From: Nitrospirales bacterium
GTDB lineage: Bacteria; Nitrospirota; Nitrospiria; Nitrospirales; UBA8639
Length of the DNA stretch: 35,930 nt
Direction of reading: 5' to 3'
Assembly: GCA_021604005.1 (NCBI GenBank)
Contig: BQIV01000043.1
Coordinates: 1 to 35,930 of the forward strand
Numbering within the stretch: the stretch's first letter is position 1; every line of letters begins with the position of its first letter. The notes beneath the pieces were generated by a model, which saw only the letters and a list, made by a program, of their open reading frames with translations, did not search any database and had not been told where the DNA came from. Below, in pieces: positions 9,018 to 17,113 of this stretch. A program made the translations under genes and the position numbers.

Positions 9018-9224
9018 CTATTGATACTCCATACGCAGGGGGACGATGCATGCGTTGCGTCCCTGTGCGTCGTCGCGAGATAGTCCTTGCTGATACATTG
9101 TTTGGCGAATGGCCTTGTGTCTGATGTGTTGTGGCAACATGTCGTGAATCGGGCGTTGAATCAGTGACTCGTTGTCCTGTGAGGTTCGCGGATGTGTTGT
9201 TACAGCCGGCGGCGTTTTTTCCAA
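9018..9224 (-). CDS. Possible small ORF between the GldG-like and DUF4340 genes
   Basis: A 68-residue frame starting with TTG inside the end of the GldG-like gene and stopping one base before the DUF4340 start. No domain, membrane segment or clear Shine-Dalgarno is visible. Its position, filling an otherwise empty 183-base gap in a tight operon, is the only argument for it. It may equally be chance reading through an intergenic leader. Confidence 0.25.
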   Translation of the reverse strand: MEKTPPAVTTHPRTSQDNESLIQRPIHDMLPQHIRHKAIRQTMYQQGLSRDDAQGRNACIVPLRMEYQ

Positions 9225-10726
9225 ACGGAGAATCCCAGGAATAAGGTAAATAACGGCAAGAACAAGACTTGGAAAAAGAGTAGCGCTTGTTCTTGAGACG
9301 GATTGGGAACAAATGGACGGAAGGCCGGTTCCTTGGGAGTGATGGATACGAGATGTCCCGCATCTGCTAACCAGGCGATCGTTTTTAAAAAGAAATCGGT
9401 ATTGCCGGGATAGGTGAGGTATCCATTTGTTGCAAAGGCCGAGTTGCCGACGATCACTATTTTGGCCGAAGTCTGCCCGTCTTGCTCGTCAGCATTTGTT
9501 GTTAAGGCTGCGGCAATAGTCAGCGGACCTTCAACATCCTCGTCGGTATTCAGTTCTGGTGTCGTATTGGTCGTATTCATTTCCGCCCAACTGTTTTCCG
9601 AGGTTTGCGCCAGTGACACGAAGTCCCAGTCTCGACCCTTTTCCATGTCAAAGTCAATATATCGAGAAACCGGCAGTAGGATGGGCACAGTAAACTCGTC
9701 GGTAATGTCGTGGCCGGTGAAGGTTCGAATTTGCAACGCGGTGGGACTGCCACGTCCAAGCCGATGCTCCTGATCGACGACAATGCCTTCCCCTAATGTC
9801 ACGCCCCAATGCTCGGTGAGCATACCGACCGAATCGTGACTTTGCGGATCAACGAGTAACAGGAGGCGGCCCCCTTGGTCGATATAGTGCAGGAGGGTGC
9901 GCCGTTCACCCTCAGTCAATGCGTGTTGAGGGGCGGCCATAATGACCGTGGATGTTGTCTGGATATGTTCACTCGTCATTTTGGGAATGGCATCGATGTG
10001 GTATCCCTGTTTCTCTAAGGCATCTTGCGCACGAGAAAGGCCGGAAGATTGCTGGTCGATGAGCCCTTTTTCCCCGTGGCCTGTGAGGAAGACCAGGCGC
10101 TTTTTGCTTGTTTGCGTTACGCGAAGCAGGGCATTGGTGACGTCATTTTCCGAAGTGTCGGTCAGGTAGAGTTTCTGTGCTGCGCTTTCGACGACTGCCG
10201 TATCAATCTGTGAAATTGCATAGGCCTTGGCGATATCAGGCTGCCGTTCCGGGTCGATGAATTCGACAGTCACCTTTTCCGTTTCTTTCGTATAGGTTCC
10301 GAGTAAATCGCGAAAGGCGGCAAAATTTGGGCTTCCCTCATGCGCAAAGACTTTAATCGAGACGGGTTGCTCGAGCTGTCGTAGGACTTGATAGGTCTGT
10401 CTGGAAAGGGTGAAATGTTGTGTTTCGGAAAAGTCCCATTCCGGAGCGTGGCGAGCGGCGAGGAAATTGATAATCACCAGGATTGCGCCTACCAGGATGA
10501 CCGTCACGATGCTGTTCAGCCCGAGCCGAGTCGAACGTTGCTGTGAAAAACTTTTAATCGTTTTGATGTGGTAGAAACAAACAATGGACAAACACAACAA
10601 CGCGAGACTTTCACAGATTGTGGTGAGCCACTGGGTTTCAGGAATCAGGAGTGGGGCTATCACGCCTGCCAGGGCTAGCATGACCCCAGTACCACCAAGA
10701 ATGGGAATGAGACGACCTATTTCCAT
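9200..10726 (-). CDS. GldG-like ABC transporter accessory protein
   Basis: A 508-residue membrane-anchored protein. Two N-terminal hydrophobic segments (about 8-30 and 35-52), a third near 75-95 and a C-terminal one near 480-500 flank a large extracytoplasmic domain. The central part (HFTLSRQTYQVLRQL, PVSIKVFAHEG, VEFIDPERQPDIAKAY, LVFLTGHGEKGL, GGRLLLLVDPQ) follows the GldG/DUF4350-type ABC accessory family. It probably works with the neighbouring permease and ATPase; the gliding role of the Bacteroidetes namesake should not be assumed. The ATG at 10726 overlaps the end of the permease gene by ten bases, implying coupled translation. Confidence 0.9.
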   Translation of the reverse strand: MEIGRLIPILGGTGVMLALAGVIAPLLIPETQWLTTICESLALLCLSIVCFYHIKTIKSFSQQRSTRLGLNSIVTVILVGAILVIINFLAARHAPEWDFSETQHFTLSRQTYQVLRQLEQPVSIKVFAHEGSPNFAAFRDLLGTYTKETEKVTVEFIDPERQPDIAKAYAISQIDTAVVESAAQKLYLTDTSENDVTNALLRVTQTSKKRLVFLTGHGEKGLIDQQSSGLSRAQDALEKQGYHIDAIPKMTSEHIQTTSTVIMAAPQHALTEGERRTLLHYIDQGGRLLLLVDPQSHDSVGMLTEHWGVTLGEGIVVDQEHRLGRGSPTALQIRTFTGHDITDEFTVPILLPVSRYIDFDMEKGRDWDFVSLAQTSENSWAEMNTTNTTPELNTDEDVEGPLTIAAALTTNADEQDGQTSAKIVIVGNSAFATNGYLTYPGNTDFFLKTIAWLADAGHLVSITPKEPAFRPFVPNPSQEQALLFFQVLFLPLFTLFLGFSVWKKRRRL

Positions 10727-11487
10727 CGATGCGCGTCAATCACTTGATGGGCGGCAAACCACATAAACGCCATACCTGAGAGGTAATAGACAATGTCTTT
10801 GACACTTACGAGGCCTCGCACCAGGCGTTCATAATGTTCGGTAAATGAGAGATACGCAAAGAGATGTCCTACTGTCGAGTCTCCCAGGACGGTGGCGAAG
10901 AGCCCGAGTAGCCAGATAAGCAAAATGATTCCAAAGCTCAAGAATGCGGCAATAATTTGATTTTCCGTCATGGCTGATGCCAATACGCCAATGGCAAGCA
11001 TGAACGCGCCTTGCAGCAGCAAAGCCAGAAACCCAGTCCAGATGGGATCCCAATTAAAACTCACGTAGGCTGAGAGTACCAACGGAATTAATCCAGTAAG
11101 GATGAGAAGGATCACATAGATGACCACAACACTGAGAAATTTGGCTGAGACAATTTCATTGATGCCAATGGGAGAGGTTAACAGTAATTCAAAGGTTCGG
11201 AGTTTTCGTTCTTCTGCAAAGGTTCGCATCGTCAAGAGGGGTAAGACAAACATGAGGACCAGGTTCATGCTGAAGAACATTGGGCGAAAGACCAAATCAT
11301 TCAAGTTGATTTGGGCATAGGTGTTTGAAATTTGCATCATCCGTAAGGCTTGGCCACTGGCATTGACGACTGCCCAATAACTCAGCAACCCCACCAGCCC
11401 TAAAAACACGGCAGCAATGACGTACACTATGGGTGAGACAAAGTAGCAGCGCAATTCTTTGGCGAGGAGAGTGGTGGCAGGTCTCAT
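10717..11487 (-). CDS. ABC-2 type permease (GldF-like)
   Basis: A 256-residue permease with six hydrophobic segments, starting TLLAKELRCYFVSPIVYVIAAVF. FVLPLLTMRTFAEERKLRTFELLLTSP-type sequence around residues 80-110 is the hallmark of ABC-2/GldF-like permeases (EERxxxTxELLLTSP). It would form the membrane channel for the ATPase encoded just upstream, whose gene it overlaps by four bases, and it overlaps the GldG-like gene downstream by ten. The start is the ATG at 11487. Confidence 0.92.
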   Translation of the reverse strand: MRPATTLLAKELRCYFVSPIVYVIAAVFLGLVGLLSYWAVVNASGQALRMMQISNTYAQINLNDLVFRPMFFSMNLVLMFVLPLLTMRTFAEERKLRTFELLLTSPIGINEIVSAKFLSVVVIYVILLILTGLIPLVLSAYVSFNWDPIWTGFLALLLQGAFMLAIGVLASAMTENQIIAAFLSFGIILLIWLLGLFATVLGDSTVGHLFAYLSFTEHYERLVRGLVSVKDIVYYLSGMAFMWFAAHQVIDAHRWK

Positions 11488-12446
11488 GATCGTGCCTGTT
11501 CGTTTCCTGGGTTTGCGTGTGATTCATCCTGGTTCGTGAGTTGGATGAACACATCTTCAAGAGACATGGAGACTACGGCCAATTCAAGAAGCCCTAGTTG
11601 GTGTGTCATGACGAATCCAGTGACGGCTTCTCGTATGTCATGTCCAAGTTCAGCTTCAATCAGATAGGTGTTGTCTGACTCGCCCTGGGAAACCTTGATA
11701 ACTCCGGGAACGGTTTGAAGCCGGTTTTCCATGTCGGGTAGCGTTGTTTTGACCGTGACACGAAGTTGTTCCGAACGGCGGAGGCGTGCCGCCAATTGTT
11801 CCTGCGTGTCGATCGCGACAATTTGCCCACGGTGAATAATAATCACGCGTTCGCATAGCGCCGTGGCTTCCGGAAGAATATGTGTGCTGAGAATAATCGT
11901 ATGGGAACCGGCCAGACCTTTTATCAGCTCACGGATTTCGATGATTTGATTGGGGTCAAGCCCTACCGTTGGTTCATCGAGGATGAGCACTGGCGGATCG
12001 TGAATGAGTGCTTGCGCCAAGCCCACTCGTTGTCGAAAACCGCGGGATAAATGTCCAATCACACGTTGTTTCACCTCTCCCAGACCGGTTTGTTCGATGA
12101 CCCGCTCCATTCGTTTGGCTACGTGTTCCATCCGCACGCCTTTCATGCGTCCCACGAAGGTGAGGTATTCACGAACGGTTAATTCCAGATATAGAGGGGG
12201 ATGTTCCGGGAGATACCCGATTCGCCGCTTCACTTCCAGTGGCGATTCATGACAGTCAAAGTCTGCCACGCGAACAGAGCCGTCCGTGGCCGGCATGTAG
12301 CCCGTCAAAATGCGCATGGTCGTCGTTTTGCCTGCTCCATTTGGGCCCAGGAACCCCACAATCTCCCCTTTGGCAACGGAAAACGAAATATCCTGAACGG
12401 CTGTGAGCGGTCCATAACGTTTTGTGACGTGCTGAACTTCAATCAT
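11484..12446 (-). CDS. ABC transporter ATPase (GldA-like)
   Basis: A 320-residue cytoplasmic ATPase. Walker A is GPNGAGKTT (about residues 34-42), the signature is LSRGFRQRVGLAQAL, and Walker B is VLILDEPTVGLD, followed by the H-loop in ILSTHILPEA. A C-terminal domain of about 90 residues follows, as in drug/lipid exporter-type ATPases. All catalytic motifs are intact. The ATG at 12446 (MIEVQHVTKRYG) fits the family N-terminus; an in-frame TTG at 12458 would add four residues. Neither start has a strong Shine-Dalgarno. It is the first gene of the four-gene transporter operon. Confidence 0.93.
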   Translation of the reverse strand: MIEVQHVTKRYGPLTAVQDISFSVAKGEIVGFLGPNGAGKTTTMRILTGYMPATDGSVRVADFDCHESPLEVKRRIGYLPEHPPLYLELTVREYLTFVGRMKGVRMEHVAKRMERVIEQTGLGEVKQRVIGHLSRGFRQRVGLAQALIHDPPVLILDEPTVGLDPNQIIEIRELIKGLAGSHTIILSTHILPEATALCERVIIIHRGQIVAIDTQEQLAARLRRSEQLRVTVKTTLPDMENRLQTVPGVIKVSQGESDNTYLIEAELGHDIREAVTGFVMTHQLGLLELAVVSMSLEDVFIQLTNQDESHANPGNEQARS

Positions 12447-12725
12447 AGTCGGTAACAACGGGCCTTGGCGTGTGAATGCTTGGTAAGGGTTAACGCTGTT
12501 CGTGTATAGTATATGGAAGGAAGAACGAATGCGATCATACCGGCCTTCTCAAAATACCGTCAAGTCTTTCTCGTATAGATGTCGTTGGATGCAGGATTTT
12601 AGTATGATAAAGCCAGATTTTAGGTGTCAAGCCTGTAATGACCACGGTAAAATCAGTCAAAACTTGTTTTCTGCCCATATTAGAATGTGAAGAGACTTCA
12701 TGGTTATAGATAAGGAGAATATGTG

Positions 12726-13460
12726 ATGGCATCTTGTGCGCTCTACAGATCCAGCGAGTCCTTTAGCAGCCGTCTTGGCATGCTGGTGGTAAGTTTGCTG
12801 TCTATTATAGTGGTAACGGGGTGTAGTTCTCACCAGCATACCAGAGTGAACAGTGTGTCGCCGGATCGTGGGGCAGCGAGTGCACAACTTGAAGAAGCCG
12901 CGATCGTGGATTCGCTGCCGATTTTGCCGGTTGTGACGCCGGAAGATGACAGCGGTCAGCCGCAAGAACAAGAAGATGAGGGGCAGGTTCGTCCCCCGGA
13001 CGAAGCAGGAGATGTGGGTGATTTGTTTGCCTCATCGGGGGAAGGTTTGCGTGAACCTGTGGCAAGTCTTCCTCAATCCGCACCGATTTCTGACTTAGCC
13101 AAACCCGATGACCTGGAAGGTATTCCATATACATTATCGGACATATTTTTTGACTATGATCAATATATCCTACGAGGTCATGATTTGAGCGCACTGGAAA
13201 CAAATGCGAAAGTGCTCTTGGGCCGATACCCGAAGAAAAAACTGCTCATTCAAGGTCATTGTGATGAGCGCGGAACCGAGGAGTACAATTTGGTGCTTGG
13301 TGTACGGCGGGCACAAGCAGTGAAAGATTATTTGGCCGATCTCGGCGTACCTCCTGAAAACATGCAAGTGCTGAGCTATGGAAAATCTAAACCCTTTTGC
13401 TCTGAACATTCTCCAACGTGTTGGAAGCACAATCGCCGAAGTCACTTTGTGTTTCAGTAA
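12726..13460 (+). CDS. Pal-like OmpA-family lipoprotein
   Basis: A 244-residue outer-membrane lipoprotein. The signal peptide ends in a lipobox VVTGC with the lipidated Cys at residue 33. A long acidic, proline-rich linker (about 34-130) is followed by an OmpA/Pal peptidoglycan-binding domain: IFFDYDQYIL, then IQGHCDERGTEEYNLVLGVR with the conserved Asp and Arg that hold diaminopimelate, and a C-terminal HSPTCWKHNRRSHF segment typical of Pal. It likely anchors the outer membrane to the cell wall. No tol genes are adjacent. AAGGAG lies eight bases before the ATG at 12726; a GTG three bases earlier is also possible. The 280-base leader has no gene I can name. Confidence 0.92.
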   Translation: MASCALYRSSESFSSRLGMLVVSLLSIIVVTGCSSHQHTRVNSVSPDRGAASAQLEEAAIVDSLPILPVVTPEDDSGQPQEQEDEGQVRPPDEAGDVGDLFASSGEGLREPVASLPQSAPISDLAKPDDLEGIPYTLSDIFFDYDQYILRGHDLSALETNAKVLLGRYPKKKLLIQGHCDERGTEEYNLVLGVRRAQAVKDYLADLGVPPENMQVLSYGKSKPFCSEHSPTCWKHNRRSHFVFQ

Positions 13461-13639
13461 CTGGGCCGTATCGAAAGTTCCCGATTACACTACGTTCAAC
13501 CTCACACTCTCGTGTGTGCAGACCTCTCAATTTTCATTCTTTCATGAGTTTCTCTTTATCTTGCGATCCTTCTCTCCTGAACTCTGAGCTGTTCCGCAAC
13601 GTTCACAATGCACTTGTTGAAGAGCGGAAAGGCTCACCA

Positions 13640-13744
13640 ACCAATCTCAGCGCCATATGCTCAACGATTGATTGTTATGAGCAAAAGAGACTCAACGACA
13701 TGGTTTTTTATTTTATGAGAAAAGTTGATTGTTCTCTTTTCTCA
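13640..13744. repeat. Flanking repeat, copy 1 (left of MNT/HEPN module)
   Basis: This segment resembles 14478-14587 over about 100 bases. The best part is gagcaaaagagactcaa, a cgacatgg/gggcatg word and then a T-rich run plus ttttatgagaaaag (13679-13724). The inner half can fold as CAATC/GATTG (13642-13670), where copy 2 has CAACCT/AGGTTG at the same place, so pairing is kept though bases differ. The end forms a nine-pair hairpin TGAGAAAAG/CTTTTCTCA (13716-13744). The remaining bases 13461-13639 and 13745-13804 show no gene. Confidence 0.6.
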
Positions 13745-13804
13745 ACTTCAGCGAGTTTTGTAAGAGTAGATAGCCATTAAAAGCCTCTGTGCTAAGGCGG
13801 ATTC

Positions 13805-14101
13805 ATGGACAAACAGACCGCCATTTCCACCCTTCTGGCACATAAGGCTGAGCTTAAAGAGCTTGGAATTGATTATCTCACTTTGTTTGGATCGGTTGCG
13901 AGAGATGAAGCCGGGCCGGACTCCGATGTCGACTTGTTGGCTACCTTCGACAAGGCTAAGGCCATATCGCTTTTGAACGTAGTTGGCATTCAACGAAAAA
14001 TTTCAGAGATCCTAGATTGCTCAGTTGATCTTGGAAGTGCGACGGCGGTGAAATCACGTCTCAGACCTCACATTGGACCGGATTTGATTGATGTCTTTTA
14101 A
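13805..14101 (+). CDS. MNT-domain nucleotidyltransferase antitoxin (MntA-like)
   Basis: A 98-residue minimal nucleotidyltransferase. The active-site motif is GSVARDEAGPDSDVDLL (G29-S30, then D41 and D43), and the third acidic residue is probably D55 or the Asp in DCSVDLG. In HEPN/MNT toxin-antitoxin systems the MNT protein AMPylates and silences the HEPN RNase encoded beside it. All catalytic residues look intact. The start is the ATG at 13805 with AAGGCGG just upstream. Its stop overlaps an ATG at 14091 that begins the HEPN gene, the usual arrangement, but the HEPN frame is broken. Confidence 0.88.
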   Translation: MDKQTAISTLLAHKAELKELGIDYLTLFGSVARDEAGPDSDVDLLATFDKAKAISLLNVVGIQRKISEILDCSVDLGSATAVKSRLRPHIGPDLIDVF

Positions 14102-14440
14102 GCGGGTCCAAAGATTTGGATTGGGGATATTCTTGACAGTATCCAGGAAATTGAGGACACGATCCACAATGTTGAAGAGGTGAACTTTCTCCAGAATCAC
14201 GCGCTGATTAATGCCGTCTCGTATGCTCTCCTAAAAATAACCGAAGGAACGAAGCATCTTCTTCAGTCCGATATTGAACTACCTTCAAATGAGCCATGGA
14301 CCGATATTTATAGTCTTGGCAACCAACTCCGCCATGGCTATTTTGGTATTGATCATAATCAAATTTGGTACATTGCTACCCAAGACTTACCATCACTGAA
14401 AGCCACTTGCGAAAATCTCATGAAAAAACTTGAGGCATAA
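14091..14440 (+). pseudogene. HEPN (DUF86, HepT-like) toxin, frameshifted
   Basis: The natural start is the ATG at 14091, overlapping the MNT stop: MSFKRVQRF. At about 14115-14119 the frame breaks, since agatttgg needs one more t to continue as WIGDILDSIQEIEDTI. The rest of a normal HEPN protein follows in the shifted frame, including the IPW-like EPWTDIYSLGNQLRHGYFG segment that holds the catalytic His-x-Tyr. With one base restored the product would be 116 residues, normal for the family. As written, only an N-terminally truncated version from a GTG at 14180 could be made. The usual RX4-6H arginine appears as Gly or Tyr in this copy. It could be a disabling mutation or a sequencing error. 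Confidence 0.75.
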
Positions 14441-14477
14441 GACTGTTTGGAAAAGGTGACCTTCCACTTTTTACCTT

Positions 14478-14587
14478 CCAACCTACCCCAGCGCTCTGTG
14501 TGCAAAGGTTGATGGCGAAGAGCAAGAAGGACTCAAGGGCATGTTTTTTTTTATTTTATGAGAAAAGCGGAATATCCCCTTTTTCTA
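14478..14587. repeat. Flanking repeat, copy 2 (right of MNT/HEPN module)
   Basis: Partner of 13640-13744. The CAACCT/AGGTTG stem (14479-14511) is followed by gagcaagaaggactcaa and a run of nine T before ttattttatgagaaaag. A less perfect hairpin agaaaag/ctttttct closes it. The two copies are direct repeats about 840 bases apart that bracket exactly one toxin-antitoxin module, as gene-cassette boundaries would. Confidence 0.6.
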
Positions 14588-14589
14588 AT

Positions 14590-14741
14590 CAGATTGGCAT
14601 AACCGGTCAATCATTATACATCACGTAAACTTCCATCTGCTTCCGAAATCTTTCGAGCCACGCGTCTGCCATCCGGAGTAACTAGTATCTTTATCTCCTC
14701 AAGTTGGTTTGCTGGGCAACCCTCGCCAGTTTCCTAGCCAT
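14590..14741 (-). pseudogene. Decayed, internally deleted copy of the tyrosine recombinase
   Basis: Read on the minus strand, an ATG at 14741 starts MARKLA, like MAGKQA of the intact recombinase at 14931-15515. After a frame break the sequence resumes as GRRVARKISEADGSLRDV, then two stop codons where the intact gene has QQ, then LTGYANL. The intact protein has GRRTFITKAARKISEAGGSLRDVQQLAGHANL at the equivalent place (residues 142-173). The middle of the gene (first catalytic Arg, Lys) is missing. Similarity seems to continue upstream of the ATG (cataatgagg, then cttgacaaa), so the promoter region was duplicated too. Clearly non-functional. Confidence 0.8.
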
Positions 14742-14930
14742 AATGAGGTCGGCGTGTTGAAACAAGAAACATGTAGAACTTGACAAATAATTTGGAATGT
14801 GAAGGATTATAGAGAATCCAATGAATGTTCAGTAGAGAAATTTGGTCTAACGCTACGAAATAGATATGCCTCAATTATTTGAAGCGGCTATAAGGAACAC
14901 ATGGGGAGAAATCTCATAAGTCCGTAGCCG
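14742..14930. other. Intergenic decay zone with variant 13-base motif
   Basis: No gene. A variant GAAGCGGCTATAAG (from 14881) of the GAAACGGCTATAG repeat lies here, and an inverted GTAGCCGTT occurs at 14925-14933 at the very end of the recombinase gene. The 15-mer ggggagaaatctcat (near 14903) recurs near 16695, in another empty stretch. Confidence 0.45.
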
Positions 14931-15515
14931 TTAGATTAAATCAACCACCTTCCTTTTCGCCTGGTCGCTTCCCTCGATATAGCGTTGGGTTGTGGTGAGG
15001 TTGGCATGTCCCGCCAATTGTTGTACATCACGTAAGCTTCCCCCTGCCTCTGAGATTTTACGTGCAGCCTTCGTGATAAATGTGCGTCGGCCTGAATGGC
15101 TGCTGCATCGATCGAATCCGAGCCGACGGTAGAGATACCAAAACCAATTCACGACGCTCGCGGCGGTCATCGATTCACTACGAGATGACCGGATGATATG
15201 ATTTTCCGCTTGGGGTCGAGTGATGCGGTTTAGGAGAGTCAAAACTGTCTGCAAATCTCGATGAAGTGGGATGGTCCGTCCGCTGTGGCCTTTCGTGGCC
15301 GAGTCCGGGAGCTCTAACACATCGAGTAAGTTTCCTTTTTCATCTGTCACCATCGTCCATTGTAAGGCGCTAATTTCTTTAGCTCGAAGTCCGGCTTTGT
15401 GAGAAAGTAAAAACATTACGCGATTACGGAGAGGGTGGTGGGTGTGCTGTTCAACATACTCCAACGCCTCCTGCAGATGTTCTTCTGAGAGAGCCTTGGC
15501 TTGTTTCCCAGCCAT
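14931..15515 (-). CDS. Catalytic-domain-only tyrosine recombinase
   Basis: A 194-residue member of the phage-integrase family. The whole catalytic set is present: Arg44 (AGLRAKEIS), Lys75 (DSATKGHSGR), His140-x-x-Arg143 (SSHSGRRTF), His170 (LAGHANL) and nucleophile Tyr179 (TTQRYI). The usual N-terminal arm and core-binding domain are absent; the protein begins directly with the catalytic domain. Such solo-domain recombinases exist as a recognised type in proteobacteria, but their substrates are poorly known. The start is the ATG at 15515. A decayed paralogue lies just downstream and several short repeats surround it, so it may act on nearby repeats. Confidence 0.9.
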   Translation of the reverse strand: MAGKQAKALSEEHLQEALEYVEQHTHHPLRNRVMFLLSHKAGLRAKEISALQWTMVTDEKGNLLDVLELPDSATKGHSGRTIPLHRDLQTVLTLLNRITRPQAENHIIRSSRSESMTAASVVNWFWYLYRRLGFDRCSSHSGRRTFITKAARKISEAGGSLRDVQQLAGHANLTTTQRYIEGSDQAKRKVVDLI

Positions 15516-15843
15516 AACGAGGCAACAAAAGGTAGAAACTGGGAAGTGGAGAGCTTGACAAAATTGCGCTGCTGTGGAGGATAGTGGAATGTGTGGAAGA
15601 GCGTTCGGACGAAGATGGGGGAGATGAGATAGACAGAAATTTTCTGCCGTCAGTCTTCGAATACGGGGCAGGTGATGAACGGTTGCTCACAAACTTATCG
15701 GAAGGGATCTCTTGGAATTGAGCACCTCATGTATTTGCACCTAAAGAAACTAACAGAGACTAACCATGCATTGAGCTGGTTAAGAGAGGAAAGGTAAAGA
15801 TTGGAACTGCGAGGTAGTGAGTGCAACTCTCGTATGAAAAGCG
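15516..15843. other. Gene-free stretch upstream of the recombinase
   Basis: Open frames here look incidental. The first 60 bases (cataacgagg, gtagaaac, gcttgacaaa) resemble the stretch before the decayed recombinase copy at 14742-14790. A minus-strand promoter for the recombinase should lie here but none is clear to me. Confidence 0.4.
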
Positions 15844-16164
15844 CTACGAACACTGGTTGCCACGAGCCGATCGTTCGTCTAACCATTTTTTGAACGAGGT
15901 CTGACTCTCGCTAGATGGCCGGCCTTCAAGCAGTCCATCAATGCTAATATCTTCATCAAGGTCTTCCCAATGAATGCCTTCGCCTTGGCCAATCAGTCGC
16001 CAGTTGTGTTTCTCATCGGGAGTAGCGTGCACCAGCCGTGGAAACCAGGCCAGAGGGGCAGCAATGGTACGGCCGTCTCCCAGATCGACACTTAACGTAT
16101 CATCTGTGATCGTCACATGTTCAGCACGGGGACTGACTGGGTTAGGCATTACGGAAGTACTCAT
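15844..16164 (-). CDS. DUF2442-family protein
   Basis: A 106-residue protein matching DUF2442: VTITDDTLSVDLGDGRTIAAPLAWF-type start (residues 17-41), LVHATPDEKHNWRLIG, and GIHWEDLDEDISIDGLL. The family usually sits beside a DUF4160 gene, as here, in a pair regarded as toxin-antitoxin-like; DNA or target specificity is unknown. The ATG at 16164 is supported by GGGAGGT six bases upstream, although the start lies 23 bases inside the DUF4160 gene. An internal ATG at 16149 is less likely. Confidence 0.88.
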   Translation of the reverse strand: MSTSVMPNPVSPRAEHVTITDDTLSVDLGDGRTIAAPLAWFPRLVHATPDEKHNWRLIGQGEGIHWEDLDEDISIDGLLEGRPSSESQTSFKKWLDERSARGNQCS

Positions 16165-16381
16165 GCCACACCTCCCTTAACTGTTCTTGATTCTCAACGA
16201 CAATCGATTGTATCTGTTTGATGTCCACACGATTAAAGCCACCGCTCCGTTGTAACCTCACAGGCTCGAGCCAAAACTTTGCAATCTTTTCATCGCGTTC
16301 AACATGTACATGCGATGGCTTATTACGGTCTCCAGCATAGAAAAAGAATCGATACGCCCCGACTCGTAAAACTGTTGGCAT
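16142..16381 (-). CDS. DUF4160-family protein
   Basis: A 79-residue protein with the DUF4160 signature: YRFFFYAGDRNKPSHVHVER at residues 11-30, then AKFWLEPV and a C-terminal NQEQLREVWHEYF. The conserved FYxxDxxxPxHVHV pattern is intact. It overlaps the DUF2442 gene by 23 bases and is translated first, which fits a two-gene toxin-antitoxin-like operon. The molecular activity is not known. The start is the ATG at 16381; the Shine-Dalgarno is weak. Confidence 0.88.
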   Translation of the reverse strand: MPTVLRVGAYRFFFYAGDRNKPSHVHVERDEKIAKFWLEPVRLQRSGGFNRVDIKQIQSIVVENQEQLREVWHEYFRNA

Positions 16382-17113
16382 TGTATCAGATTCGCCTGTC
16401 CATGTTCTGCCTTCATGGCACGCTGGGCAAAAGCGTTCAACGTGCTTGGAAGTAACTCTACCGTATCTCGTCTATAAAGTTAAGGCCACATTTCTCTTCC
16501 TTACAGAAAAACTGTTTGACTTTTTTATTCTAATGTGGGGCAATAGGGCAAATCAAAGAGGACGTAAAATTGAGGAAGTAAGGAGTTATGAGAAAAGAGC
16601 CATTTTCTCATCATGAAGATTGTCGGAATAAAGAACTGAGTACGAAGACTTGACATATAACCAGAATTTTGTAGGCTTCTGGTCTGGCACTAAGGGGAGA
16701 AATCTCATGAACTGGAGGGACAGATCCTTCGAGTTCGCTGCATGGAGCCTGCGCCCCTGAATGAACACGACGGCTTCAGGCGTGTCGGTTAGGTTGTGGT
16801 GTGCTAGCCCAACCTGCCATTGAAACCCCCTTTCAGTTATTCCCTCCTGTTCCGTTCTCAATCCTTGGTAACATTCTTGGTCACAGAGACACCGGCGAAG
16901 CCGTCCTTGAAGGCTGAAATTCCCTTTTTTAAAATCTCTGATTACGCGATTGCCCCTCGCTGCCTTGTTGGTACTTTCTCCTCACCAATAATTACGTTTT
17001 TTCATATTCCACGGGGAAACATTGGCCAAAAAGTCGAAGATAGACTCGCTGTGTTTGTGTAGAAGTATTCTATGCGCAAATGTATTATAAAAAGTATAGA
17101 AGGAGGTGTCATT
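16382..17113. other. Long gene-poor stretch with hairpin and recurring words
   Basis: No gene I can support in about 730 bases. A perfect hairpin ATGAGAAAA-gagcca-TTTTCTCAT lies at 16588-16611, a third member of the atgagaaaag hairpin family seen at 13.7 and 14.56 kb. The words cttgaca (16651) and ggggagaaatctcat (16695) recur from the 14.8-14.9 kb region in the same order. A 91-codon minus-strand frame (16586-16861, TTG start, open further upstream) has no recognisable domain. The end carries the AAGGAGGT site of the next gene. Confidence 0.45.

Noticed and set aside
7646-12446. A gliding-motility locus
   Set aside because: Only GldA/F/G-like transporter parts are present; this set is widespread in non-gliding bacteria, and no other gliding genes are in the window.
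16586-16861. A 91-codon minus-strand gene
   Set aside because: TTG start, no domain, frame open further upstream without a start, and it overlaps recurring words also found in decayed DNA.
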